Shown here piece after piece: positions 55,301 through 64,000 of a stretch of 64,000 bases of DNA. The notes below the pieces were generated by a model, which did not search any database, was not told the DNA's origin, and was given only the letters and a program-made list of their open reading frames with translations. How positions within the stretch are numbered: position 1 is the first letter of the stretch; each line of letters begins with the position of its first letter. Origin of the DNA: Adenophora triphylla var. japonica (lineage: Eukaryota; Streptophyta; Magnoliopsida; Asterales; Campanulaceae); the NCBI GenBank assembly GCA_022495995.1, contig JAFEMH010002084.1, positions 248,001 to 312,000 of the forward strand. The letters run 5' to 3'. A program made the position numbers and the translations under genes.

Positions 55301-57443
55301 GTAAAATATTACAAATCATCTGGCTCCACGCAACAACCAAAAGCACAATAACAAATTGTACTTACTATGCCCTAGAAAAAATTTGATCCAACCTTAAACA
55401 TCAATCAGAGCCGTTTCAATATTTTTATTGCACAAAGAGCTTAGTTCTCCTAAAGCAGAAATCTTCTAATTTTCATAGCAAACCCCATATTTACAAGACC
55501 AAAAGAGACATGCGGATGAGGAAATCAGAATGTCTAGAGTGCAATAGGAAGGAGAAAAGCCAGTGCAGAATTTTGGGAATAACACCTCACAGATACATAA
55601 CTACCATAGCAACTAAGACGAGTTTTTTCTTAGGCAAGGGGTGGATAAGAGCTAATAGGGAAATAAATAGAACATATATTATCAACAAACTGTATAAAAC
55701 ACTTTGAATAGGGAGATGTGACCTAACCTGAGACTTAGACCATGAGAGGTCAAGTACATCATCCAGATGACCTTGGAACGAACATACAGGCTTTTCTGAA
55801 AGTGCAAATATTGTCTCTGGCGTAACAATATGGTCCAAGCACACTGACTTTCTGCTTATTGATAACCTTCCCCTTCTCTTCTTGTCAGAGAGGCTGTCCA
55901 ACTTTGGAGACAATGAATTAGGTTCTGGTGACCCATTTGCCAGCAATAGTATATTCAGATTCCCATCTTCCGGCTTATCGAATATCAAATCACCCTTCCG
56001 CTCAGAACTTCCAACCTGCCACACATGAATGACACAGTCCTCACCAGCACTAGCAAGAAATTTGCCATCCAAGCTAAATTTGATGGTCCAAATAGATCCA
56101 GTGTGAGCTAGTATCTCCTGGCTTTTATAAAGAGCTGTGAGATCCTTGCACGACTTCCCATATTGTCGGACCCGAACTCTCTCCGGCCCATGAAAAGAAA
56201 CATCCTGGCTATCATCAGTGGCAGAGCTAGATCTCCTACCGCCCTTTTCCGATGAGGTGTCTTTGTCATCACTGCTTCGTTTCTCCTTATGACCTGTCAC
56301 AGAACTAGCAACATTTTTTATACTCCTCAACCAGCCGCCTTTCTTTTTCAACTTTGATCCGCTCCCACTACTTCCGTTCACATTCAAATCAAGAGTATCT
56401 TTATTCCCAGACTCCACATTCTGCCTCCTCATCAGTTCTTGAACAATGGGTGAATGCCCAACGCACATTTCAAACTCTTCTATTGTCAAATGTCTTCCTG
56501 TACCGACTTCCTTAACCTTGTCCCAAGTTCCATCCTCTCCAACCTGATTGACCACAAACTCTTTCCCATTATCAAGATTTTTTATTGTGCAGACAGGATC
56601 ATTATCCCTACCAATCCCATCACAATCCAAATTGGCTGTCTCTACTTCAACTTCACCAGAATCATTACCATTAGTAACAACATCAGGGTTCACAATTGTG
56701 GAATCAGTTCTGTTGATCTCTTCGTTGTGCTTACTGTGTTTTCCAGTAGGCGGTTTATTAGGCAAAACAACATTAGCAGTAGTAACCATGCTGTCGCCAA
56801 TGCCATTGACACTAAGGGATTTATCTACTACATTATGGTGATTTTGATTAGGGTTATTTACGATTGATAAAGCAGTCTCATCTAGGGTAGAGGACATGGA
56901 CGTTGACGAAATTGAATTAATTGAGAGAATTTCAGGAGGAGAAATATATGAAACCGAAGAAGAAGGTTTAGAATTACACAATTCCTGATCAGCGGACTTC
57001 GATAGAACGATCCCAGAGTTGTTCAAAGAAACGCTCAAGTAATCCGCCGAAACCGACTTAGCAAACTTACCCCCACCGCCACTGTAGTAGCAGCCGCCGT
57101 CGGTGTTGAGGGAGGATTTTTGGCGGGAGAGAGAAGGGTCGCCGCTGAGTCCCATCTGACAGAGCAACCGCATACGGCGTTCTTCGACGGACGAGGGTTG
57201 AGAGATCCAGACATCGTAGTTATTGGAAACCCCCATAGGGAATTTAGGGATTGGCAATGTGGGTAGTGCCGGCGCCGGAGCATCATAATCTGGCGAACGG
57301 CAATAATTCGGATCCTTGTCGTCGTCGGAATTAAAAGAAGATGAAGAGGAAGAGCAGGAGGAATTGGTGGAAGAAATAATACGATCAAGGGACTCGTAGA
57401 AACACTCGTTGTCTTCGTCTTCTTCGTCGCCGGCTTTGCTCAT
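49364..57443 (-). CDS. WD40-repeat protein of the plant WDR44-like family
   Basis: Seven exons with GT-AG junctions and consistent phase were read: 57,443-55,728; 52,596-52,506; 51,745-51,588; 51,430-51,379; 51,275-51,193; 50,797-50,704; 49,977-49,364. They give 2,808 nt, 935 residues. The first ~440 residues are mostly low-complexity and acidic/Ser-rich, with a conserved-looking block ([38 protein letters not shown]) and a basic [15 protein letters not shown] segment. WD repeats then follow: [20 protein letters not shown] (residue ~448), [20 protein letters not shown] (crossing intron 1), [66 protein letters not shown], and a final blade near the C-terminus. Such proteins act as scaffolds; the animal WDR44 binds Rab11. 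The plant role is not established, so none is assigned. Confidence 0.93.
50216..50313. mobile_element. Truncated Stowaway-like MITE in WD40-gene intron 6
   Basis: This matches the right half of the MITE at 29,409-29,971 (CATTTATTTCACTATACAC, then CCTTAATTCCCGTGC, then GGACGGAGGGAGTA). The left half is missing. Confidence 0.7.
52759..52852 (-). mobile_element. tRNA-derived SINE in WD40-gene intron 1
   Basis: On the minus strand, box A (TGGCCCAGTGG) and box B (GGTTCGATTCC) are ~22 bp apart and followed by CATGGGACATCGTAAAAAAAA, a short A-tail. This is a good RNA polymerase III head. A target duplication is not clear. A decayed relative is at 45,733-45,825. Confidence 0.65.
52860..53092. mobile_element. 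Palindromic Stowaway-like MITE in WD40-gene intron 1
   Basis: The ends CTCCCTCCGTCCCTAAATG and CATTTAGGGACGGAGGTAG are flanked by TA. The two arms are complementary for about 90 bp each, so the transcript could form a long hairpin. Confidence 0.9.
53122..53516. mobile_element. MULE-type MITE in WD40-gene intron 1
   Basis: A 9-bp target duplication GCATACAAG lies at 53,113-53,121 and 53,517-53,525. The ends CTGTGTTACCCGGACTC and (reverse complement) TATGTTACCTGGACTC are inverted repeats. It is 395 bp and non-coding, with repeated ACCCGTGTCCGACAC-type motifs near both ends. The 9-bp duplication suggests Mutator affinity. Confidence 0.8.
53526..55727. other. Remainder of WD40-gene intron 1
   Basis: AT-rich intron sequence. 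No additional exon, RNA gene or element was recognised. Confidence 0.5.
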
Positions 57444-58085
57444 CGTTCGGGCATTCCCATCGGTAAATGAAAATGCCCTCTCCGACTCTAATCCCGATAC
57501 CCTACGTCTCTCTCTCTCGACTTCTTATATGTAATGCTCCGGTTGGATCTGCTTGTGGACTGAGAGAGTGGGTGGGTTTTAGAGAGAGAAAGGGAGAGAG
57601 AGAGCTTGGAATTCGGGAGGGGGAGAGATCGGACAATTAGAACGTCAAACAATGTTGGGTGGGTTCTTGGAACTCAGATCCGATGATGGTTTTGTGTGTG
57701 TTTTAGTGATGGTGGAAGGAACGAAGCCCTATGCGGGTTGGGGGAAAGGACAAAGATGGGGTTAACAGCGGTGTCGTGTACAGGTTAAATGAAGATCTTC
57801 GGTAATAGGTACCCTGCGTATGTTTGTTTGTACGAGTGATTTTTTATTTTAATTTTTCAGCTTTTCCTTTAGTGGTTTTTGAATTTTACTCATTGGTGCA
57901 CCTAAACCATTTGATGGGGTTGACCAATGAAATGGGGGGGGGGGGTTGTTTGGGGTTGTGTGTGTGTGGTCTCGTTTCAAATCGGATTAACTTTTTTAAG
58001 CACAATAATTTAAAAAGAAAATTATCATTTTAATGAATAGTCTGATTTTAGGTGAAATAAATCAAAATAAAAATAAGTCTAATTT
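57444..58085 (-). promoter_or_regulatory. 5' leader and promoter region of the WD40 gene
   Basis: It contains CT/GA-rich tracts (57,507-57,520 and 57,568-57,606), common in plant 5' leaders. A weak TATA-like CATATAAG on the minus strand is near 57,524. No confident core promoter can be fixed. A poly-G run is at about 57,934-57,944. Confidence 0.4.
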
Positions 58086-58117
58086 GATATGAGACGGAGG
58101 AAGTATACCATTGACCT

Positions 58118-59063
58118 AGATTTCGTTTGTTTCACGTGAAACGACTTTAAGAAAATGATTTCCCGTAAAATATTTTTCGAAAAATGAAAATATATTTCGA
58201 AAAATGACATAAACATGTTTTCGGCTGTTTGGTAAGAAAAATGTTTTTCAAAAAATATTTTCATGTGTTTAATAAATTAAAGAAAAATATTTTTCGATAA
58301 AAACACAATTTGAGATAAGTTGAAAGAGATGGGATGGGGTAGAGTGATGGAGGTGGGGTGGTAGGGTAGGAGTTGGGGATTAGTAGGAGTGAGGTGGGTG
58401 GGTGTGGGGTAGGGTAGGGATATAGTAGGGTGGTGGAGGAAATGTAAATGGTAAGATGATGATAGGCTAGGGTGGTGATAGGGTAGAGTGGGTTGTCGAG
58501 AGTAGGAAAGTGGGATTGAATGGGGGAGTTGTTAAAAAATAAATTAATTTAATTATGAGTAAAAAAAATTGATCGTGGGAGGGGGTTAGTGGTTTGTGGG
58601 TGGGTGGGGGTGGTGGGTGTGGTGAGGTTTGTTAAAAAATAATTTTAATATGAATAAAAAAAATTATTTGGGAGTGAGAGAGTTATTAAATTATAATTTT
58701 AAAATGAATAAAAAATATTTTGAGGTGGTGGTGGTGGTGGGGATGGGGACTTATTAAAAATAAATTTAAAATGATTAATTTTTTTTTGACCTGATCGGGG
58801 GTGAGAATTGTAAAAAATATTTTTTTTATGAGGGGATGGGCTAGAGGGTGGTTAATGTGAAGGGGGTAACGTGGGGGTGTATGAAAAGTTATGTGTGTGT
58901 GTGTGTGAAGGTGTTACCATTTTTCGAAAAATATTTTACTTAGAAAAAATTCGTAAGTCATTTTACTTAGAAAAATGGAAAAAACATTTTTCGATACTTA
59001 CCAAAAAACAAAAAATGAGGGAAACGTTTTTCAGAAAACATTTTCACCGAACAAACGAGCCCT
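58118..59063. mobile_element. Non-autonomous DNA element (~0.95 kb)
   Basis: The left end has TTTCGTTTGTT, then many AAATATTTTTCGAAAAATG motifs. The right end has the complementary set ending AACAAACGAGCC. The middle is rich in GGGTGG/GGTGGTGG and alternating AT stretches. No ORF with a domain is present. CCTAG occurs beside both ends, but the target duplication is unclear. Confidence 0.55.
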
Positions 59064-59158
59064 AGTTGCGACTTTTATATACTCAAATCGTTATGTGATC
59101 CTCCACTTTCGGCAAAATTTAGAATGTCTATTCATTGAAAGATAGGCTTTGTTTTAAG

Positions 59159-60387
59159 TAGGGATGACCAAATCGTAACCAGAACCGGCCCGAAACCGTG
59201 GAATCGAAACCGTCCCGAATCGGAACCGGACGAAACCGTAATCGGCGGTTTGGTGGTCCGGTTCCGATTTCTGCTTTTCGAAAATCGTGAACCGGCGGTT
59301 TCGAATCGTGAACCGTAAACCGTAAACCGCAAACCGTCACTTCGAACCGTCAGAAACCGTCAGAAACTAGCCGTTATGCCCGTTAGCTAACGGCTAGTTG
59401 ACCAAAAATGACCGTTTTTGACTCTTTTTTTTTGCCAGATTTCAGTCATCAAAAAAATATAATATTTTTGTAATCTTAACAAAATTTCTCAACTATAAAT
59501 ACCATCTCCCTCCCCTCACATTTTTTTCCACACAAACTCCATTAACTCTCTCTTGAAGCTCTAACGAAATTCGTTAAATTCTTTGATTCTCAAGCTCAAA
59601 TCATAATCCAACTTTCTTATTTTCATCCAACATCTATATTTCATCTTCATTTCATATATTTCCATCCAATACAACATCTTTATTTCATCTTCAATTCATT
59701 AATTTCATATATTTCCATCCAACATCTTTATTTATATTATGAATATTCTTAAGAACCTCACAAGTAAGAAGGGTGGTAGTCGGGGTAGGGGTAGAGGAGG
59801 GCAAGGGGAATCTTCTTCTCAAGCACCACCACTACCATCACCATCACCACTACCACAACCACCATGGCAAGAAAATCAAGGTGGTCAATTTTATGATATG
59901 GGGCTTGCTGGCCAAAATGAGGTGGAAGATTGGAAAGATGATAACTTTGTGGAAGAGATGCCCGATGTTGTGCCACCACAAATGGCACAAATTGTTGATG
60001 ATGATCCAACTACTCAAGTAAGTGATGGCAATACTATGGAAGCCACAATGGGAGGGCGGCGGCGTAAAGCGAAAAACAATCCCCCTTCCGTTCCAAAAAC
60101 CAAGAGAAGTGAATCGAAAGTATTCACGAAATTCTACAAAAAAGTTCCCATTGACGCGTCGGGAAAGAATTTCAAAGCAATATGCAACTTTTGTCCACCA
60201 AATAACAAACAAACATATGATTACTATACCGGTGGTGGATACGGTACTTTGAGAAGGCATACACGAGAAAAACACCCGGGGGAATATGGCATACAAACCA
60301 CTCAACAACAATTGCAAGGATTCGCAACTTCGGATCAAGGAGGTACGACGTCTTCTCAAAATTCTTCTAATTTATTTGCATATAATC
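59159..60387 (+). mobile_element. 5' part of a hAT transposon, cut by L4
   Basis: It begins TAGGGATGACCAAATCG, followed by subterminal GAAACCGT/CGGTTTC repeats to about 59,400, then the start of a transposase gene. Everything after 60,387 is displaced by the Copia element L4, and the 3' end is outside the window. Confidence 0.7.
59739..60387 (+). pseudogene. hAT transposase N-terminus (BED zinc finger), truncated by insertion
   Basis: The frame opens at ATG 59,739 with a Gly/Arg-rich start (KKGGSRGRGRGGQG), a Pro/Ser-rich linker and an acidic stretch. A BED-type zinc finger then follows at residues ~130-185: SKVFTKFYKKV, CNFCPPNNKQTY, GTLRRHTREKHPGEYG (Cys-x2-Cys...His-x5-His). It runs without a stop into the L4 LTR, where the last codons up to 60,407 are LTR sequence. 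The RNase-H-like catalytic part is absent from the window. The reading frame itself shows no decay, so the hAT element was probably fairly young when L4 entered. Confidence 0.75.
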
Positions 60388-61152
60388 TGTTGGAAATTAA
60401 TTTATAGCATCACAGATTAAACAAATAATTTAATCAACAGTAGGGGATTTATTGATCAAGTCAAGAGCGTACCAATAAGCCAATAGCAAAACCGACAGCA
60501 AGGAAACAGGATCAGGAAAACACAACAGAAACAAGTAAACAAATGATTAGAAAACTTATCGTGATTTGATCGAGTCGCCTTAGGAAGACTGTCCTAAGAG
60601 AAAATATTGCCCCCAATTGATGCAACTCAGGTACATGCAAATTTCTCCGAGGATAAAACGATCACGGACTACGTACCACAAATCAGCACACAGGTAGGTA
60701 ATCACTGGCGGTCCTATCTCAGTCGCCTTGAATCTCACGAACGAATCTCTATGAACGGGGAGTAATTTAGCAATGAAAGGAAGCAAGAGAATTGATTTTC
60801 TCTTCAATCTCTCATTGAAAATTCGGATGGATGGAGTATTGTTTATATACATATGGTAAATTAGGGTTTTAGGGTCTTACTTAGGCTTAAAGACTGCCCA
60901 AATTCGGCCCAGGAAACCCACAAACCCGTCACTAGCGCGGCCGCCCTAGGCACAAGCGCGACCGCCCTAAGCAACAGGAAAATCTCATCGAGTTTTTGGG
61001 CACAAGCGCGGACGCCCTTGGCATAAGCGCGGTCGCCCTCCTTGGCAGAAGCTCCGACGTGTTTTCCCTTGGCCAAATTCAGTCCAAACCCACAACACAA
61101 CAAGGTCATAGAGCTATGGACTTCCATACCACATATATCAAATATTCCAACA
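60388..61152 (-). repeat. L4 3' LTR (765 bp)
   Basis: A GC-rich patch at about 60,935-61,045 has four imperfect copies of a ~20-bp unit built on GGGCGNYCGCGCTTNTGCC (minus strand). It resembles the GGGCGACCGCCC patch in the L3 LTRs. The ORF calls across it have no domain support. Confidence 0.85.
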
Positions 61153-61165
61153 ATCCCCCACAAGT

Positions 61166-61711
61166 TCATAGAAATATGACGTGTACAGATTGTCCATTGT
61201 AATGCTTTCAGTAATGGTACCTTCCGGCTTGAACCACTACCTATGTTATCCAACGCAAACCTCCACAGGACCAGATGAACGGGTGTCTTGAATCTGATGC
61301 CTTTGGATGTAGAGGCCTTTGCTGGTAACAAACACGACAAAAGCTATGATAGGCCCTTTATCGAACACTTGACGCTTATAAGCCATACGTCCCGATCCTC
61401 TATCATGAGTGCTTTCAAGGAATAACCCGAATAACTCGAATTGCGGCCAACAATAACACTCACTTAGCTGGGCATCTCAGAAGATGTACTGCTAGCATCT
61501 TGTCTAAAAGACTTGATCCCATTCAAAGTTCCAAACTTTTACTTTATTAGCAGCTACGAGCACCTCTAGGCTATTCAGGGGATAGACTCAGACATGTAAC
61601 ATGTCAATCTAACTTTAGGTGATCTGACTCACCCCACAGCTTGTTATTACCACATTGAATCTCCTTTGTGGGATCTCCACTCAGGTAGATTGGGATGCTA
61701 CTGCGTATGAA
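61166..61711 (-). other. L4 3' untranslated region
   Basis: This lies between the pol stop codon and the polypurine tract. No coding signal was seen on either strand. Confidence 0.6.
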
Positions 61712-64000
61712 TCAGACAGGGTTCAGACCCATCCCCAACCTAGATTTTTGAACTAGAGCAAATTCTAGCCCTTTGGTTAAAGGATCAGCTGTGTTATCCT
61801 TGGTACCAACATAATCAACAGCTATCACCTTTCGAGACACAAGATCCCTTATAGATTTTAATCTAATTTGGATGTGTCTCCTGGTTTTACAGTTGTACTT
61901 GACACTTTTCAGTTTCTCAATTGTGGCAGTGTTGTCACAATGTACAGAGATAACAGGCATGGGCTTACTGACCACGGGCAACTCGTACATAAGTCCTCGA
62001 AGCCATTCAGCTTCCAATCCAGTAGTGTCAAGGGCAACTAATTCGGCCTCAAATGTAGACCTAGACAACAGAGTTTGTTTGGTCGACCTCCAGGCGACTG
62101 CAGCTCCGCCTAAGGTGAAAACATACCCCGTACAGCCATAACTCCCGGAGTTAAAGGCAATCCAGCTTGCATCACTATATCCTTCAAGAACAGAAGGATA
62201 TCTTCCGTAATGCAGCCCAAGGGAAATCGTTCCCTTCAAGTACTTGAGAACTCTATCAAGAGCTTCCCAATGTGCTTTATTTGGACATTGAGTATATCTA
62301 GCCAACCTAGAAACCGAGTAGGATATATCCGGTCTAGTACAATTGGCAAGATACATCAAACTTCCAATAATTTGAGAATATCTCAACTGAGCCATCGGTA
62401 CTCCACTTTCATTCTTAGTAAGTGCAGCTGAAGGATCATATGGAGTCTTAGCTACTTTGCAATTCTTATAACCAAATTTCTCAATTATACTTTCAATATA
62501 ATGAGATTGCGATATGGTTATGCCACTAGTTGAACGAGTCAACTTAAGGCCAAGAATCACACTAGCTACTCCCATATCCTTCATCTCAAACTTACTTTTC
62601 AAGAATTCCTTAGTAGTATTAATTATCCTCATATCCGTTCCAAACAACAGGATATCATCGACATACAGACATAAGACAATACTACTATCACCAATATTTT
62701 TGCTATAAACACACTTATCAAACTCATTAGTAACAAAGCCAAACGATGAGACAATTTTATCAAATTTCTCATGCCACTGCTTAGGGGCTTGTTTAAGTCC
62801 ATATAAGGACTTAACAAGTTTACAAACCTTTCTCTCATTGCCAGAGGCCTCAAAACCTTCCGGATGATCCATATAAATTTCTTCCTCTAGATCGACATGC
62901 AAGAAGGCGGTCTTAACATCCATCTGATGGATAGGAAAATCATATACAGAGGCCAATGCTATAAGCATTCGGATTGTAGTCATTCTAGCAACTGGCGAAT
63001 AGGTATCGAAATAGTCTATTCCTTCCATTTGCTTGAATCCCTTAGCCACTAACCTAGCCTTAAACTTGTCAACGGTTCCATCCGGTTTCAGTTTCCTTTT
63101 GAAGACCCACTTACATCCTATCGTGCTACAACTAGGAGGGAGATCGACCAATTCTCATGTCCCATTAGAGACAATAGAATCCATCTCACTCTTAACAGCA
63201 TCCTTCCACTGCTTGGCATCAGAAGTGGCCATGGCAGCTTTGAAGGTTAGAGGATCACCCTCGACATTGTAAGTGATGAAATCACTTCCAAAATCCTTAG
63301 TGGTCCTTGCCCGTTTGCTCCTTCTTGGTTCAATCTCATCGTCAGAATGAGTTGCACTGGAATCAACCCCCACATTTGCCAGCTCCTCTACTTGAGCAGG
63401 AATGGAATTAGTGGTTGGGTTAGATTCCTTAGGAAGTCTGTCTTTCATAGGAAACACATCCTCAAAGAATGTTGCATCACGTAACTCAACTATAGAGTTC
63501 ACATCTATGCCAGAAATTTCAGATTTGATAATCAGAAATCTCAATGCATAGCTTGTTTCAGAATAACCTATAAAGATAGCATCAACAGTTTTAGGTTCAA
63601 GCTTTTTCCTTTTGTGTGCGGGTACAAGTACCTTTGCAAGGCACCCCCACACTTTTAAGTGTTTCAGGCTAGCCTGTCGACCTCTCCAAAGTTCAAACAG
63701 ACTTTTCTTTCTATGTTTAGGAGGGACTCTATTCAGAATATGGCAAGCCGTATTCAAAGCCTCTCCCCACATATATTTGGGGCGATCCCGTAACTTATGA
63801 GAAAACTGTTAATCATATCAGTAAGGGTTCTATTCTTACGTTCAGCAACACCATTAGATTGAGGGGTGTAGGGAGGAGTCTCTTCATGTACAATTCCGTT
63901 TTCTTGGCAATAATACATGAATGGGTTAGACTCATATTCACCTCCTCTATCAGACCTTAACCGTTTAAGTTTCTTGCCAGTTTGTGTTTCTGCTTCATTC
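61712..64000 (-). pseudogene. L4 Pol (integrase C-part, reverse transcriptase, RNase H), nearly intact
   Basis: From the window edge: integrase core pieces RSDRGGEY and PQSNGVAERKNRTL (about 63,970-63,825), a one-base frame slip near 63,800, then MWGEALNTACHILNRVPPK and the integrase tail LFELWRGRQASLKHLKVWGC. Next is an acidic linker, then reverse transcriptase: WVFKRKLKPDGTVDKFKARL, YGLKQAPKQWHEKF and the catalytic YVDD at 62,654-62,665. RNase H follows (YSDASWIAFNSGSYG, HCDNTATIEKLKS, SRSTFEAELVAL, DPLTKGL). Only one in-frame stop is seen between 63,772 and 61,712: a TGA at 63,154-63,152 where Trp (TGG) is expected. This is the best-preserved pol in the window. Confidence 0.88.

Larger units (their letters stand above)
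60388..64000 (-). mobile_element. L4: Ty1/Copia retrotransposon, 3' half (continues off the window)
   Basis: In its own direction the 3' LTR is 61,152-60,388 (765 bp, TGTTGGAATA...TTCCAACA form), preceded by a polypurine tract TGTGGGGGAT (61,162-61,153). Pol lies upstream on the minus strand, with integrase, reverse transcriptase and RNase H in Copia order. The 5' LTR, gag and protease would be beyond 64,000. It interrupts the hAT transposase. Confidence 0.9.

Noticed and set aside
55587..55727. Continuation of the WD40 gene exon 1 open frame past 55,728
   Set aside because: A good GT donor at 55,727-55,726 and in-frame joining to the next WD repeat at 52,596 show this is intron.
59128..59340. 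Two overlapping ~70-codon minus-strand frames
   Set aside because: They translate the CGGTTTC subterminal repeats of a hAT element and have no start context or domain.
1..64000. A coordinated gene cluster (for example a biosynthetic or defence system) linking ALG6, POR and the WD40 gene
   Set aside because: The three genes belong to unrelated pathways, are separated by transposons, and show no shared regulatory sequence.

Overview
The window is nuclear DNA of a flowering plant, very probably a eudicot. It carries intron-containing genes with GT-AG junctions for a chloroplast enzyme (protochlorophyllide oxidoreductase), an ER N-glycosylation enzyme (ALG6) and a WD40-repeat protein. These sit among many plant-type transposable elements: Ty1/Copia and Ty3/Gypsy LTR retrotransposons, an RTE-type LINE, SINEs, hAT and Mutator-like elements, and Stowaway MITEs. 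The species cannot be named from this sequence. No rRNA genes, standard tRNA genes or CRISPR arrays were seen. || Layout. 1-1,870: repeat fragments and a broken Mutator-like (MULE) transposase. 1,873-28,976: one nested block. A non-autonomous element with MULE-like inverted ends holds a Copia derivative (L1, 2,735-28,368). L1's 5' LTR holds a Copia element (L2, 2,744-24,963), and L2's 5' LTR holds a gag-only LTR element in the opposite orientation (L3, 3,226-11,947). A hAT element sits between L1's 5' LTR and its primer-binding site. L1, L2, L3 and the hAT all have readable target-site duplications (TSDs), so the order of insertion is fixed. 29,400-30,020: nested Stowaway MITEs. 30,140-44,727 (minus): ALG6 in six exons; introns 3 and 4 are swollen by a LINE, four hAT elements, a MULE-like element and an RTE-tailed repeat. 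44,838-45,560: another non-autonomous element just upstream of ALG6. 46,519-48,462 (minus): POR in five exons, with SINEs in two introns. 49,364-57,443 (minus): a seven-exon WD40 gene related to WDR44. 58,118 to the end: a non-autonomous DNA element, then the 5' part of a hAT element cut by a Copia element (L4, minus strand) that runs off the window. || The three host genes lie head to tail on the minus strand. They have unrelated roles (chlorophyll synthesis, lipid-linked oligosaccharide glucosylation, probable scaffold) and show no sign of functional clustering; the rest of the biology is transposon history. || Two points stand out. First, a hAT insertion lies exactly on the intron 4/exon 5 boundary of ALG6, and its target duplication plus terminal base recreate the 3' splice site. 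Second, paired LTR copies differ mostly at CAG/CTG trinucleotides. That pattern looks more like base-calling error at methylated CHG sites than evolution, and it may explain many frameshifts in the transposon ORFs.
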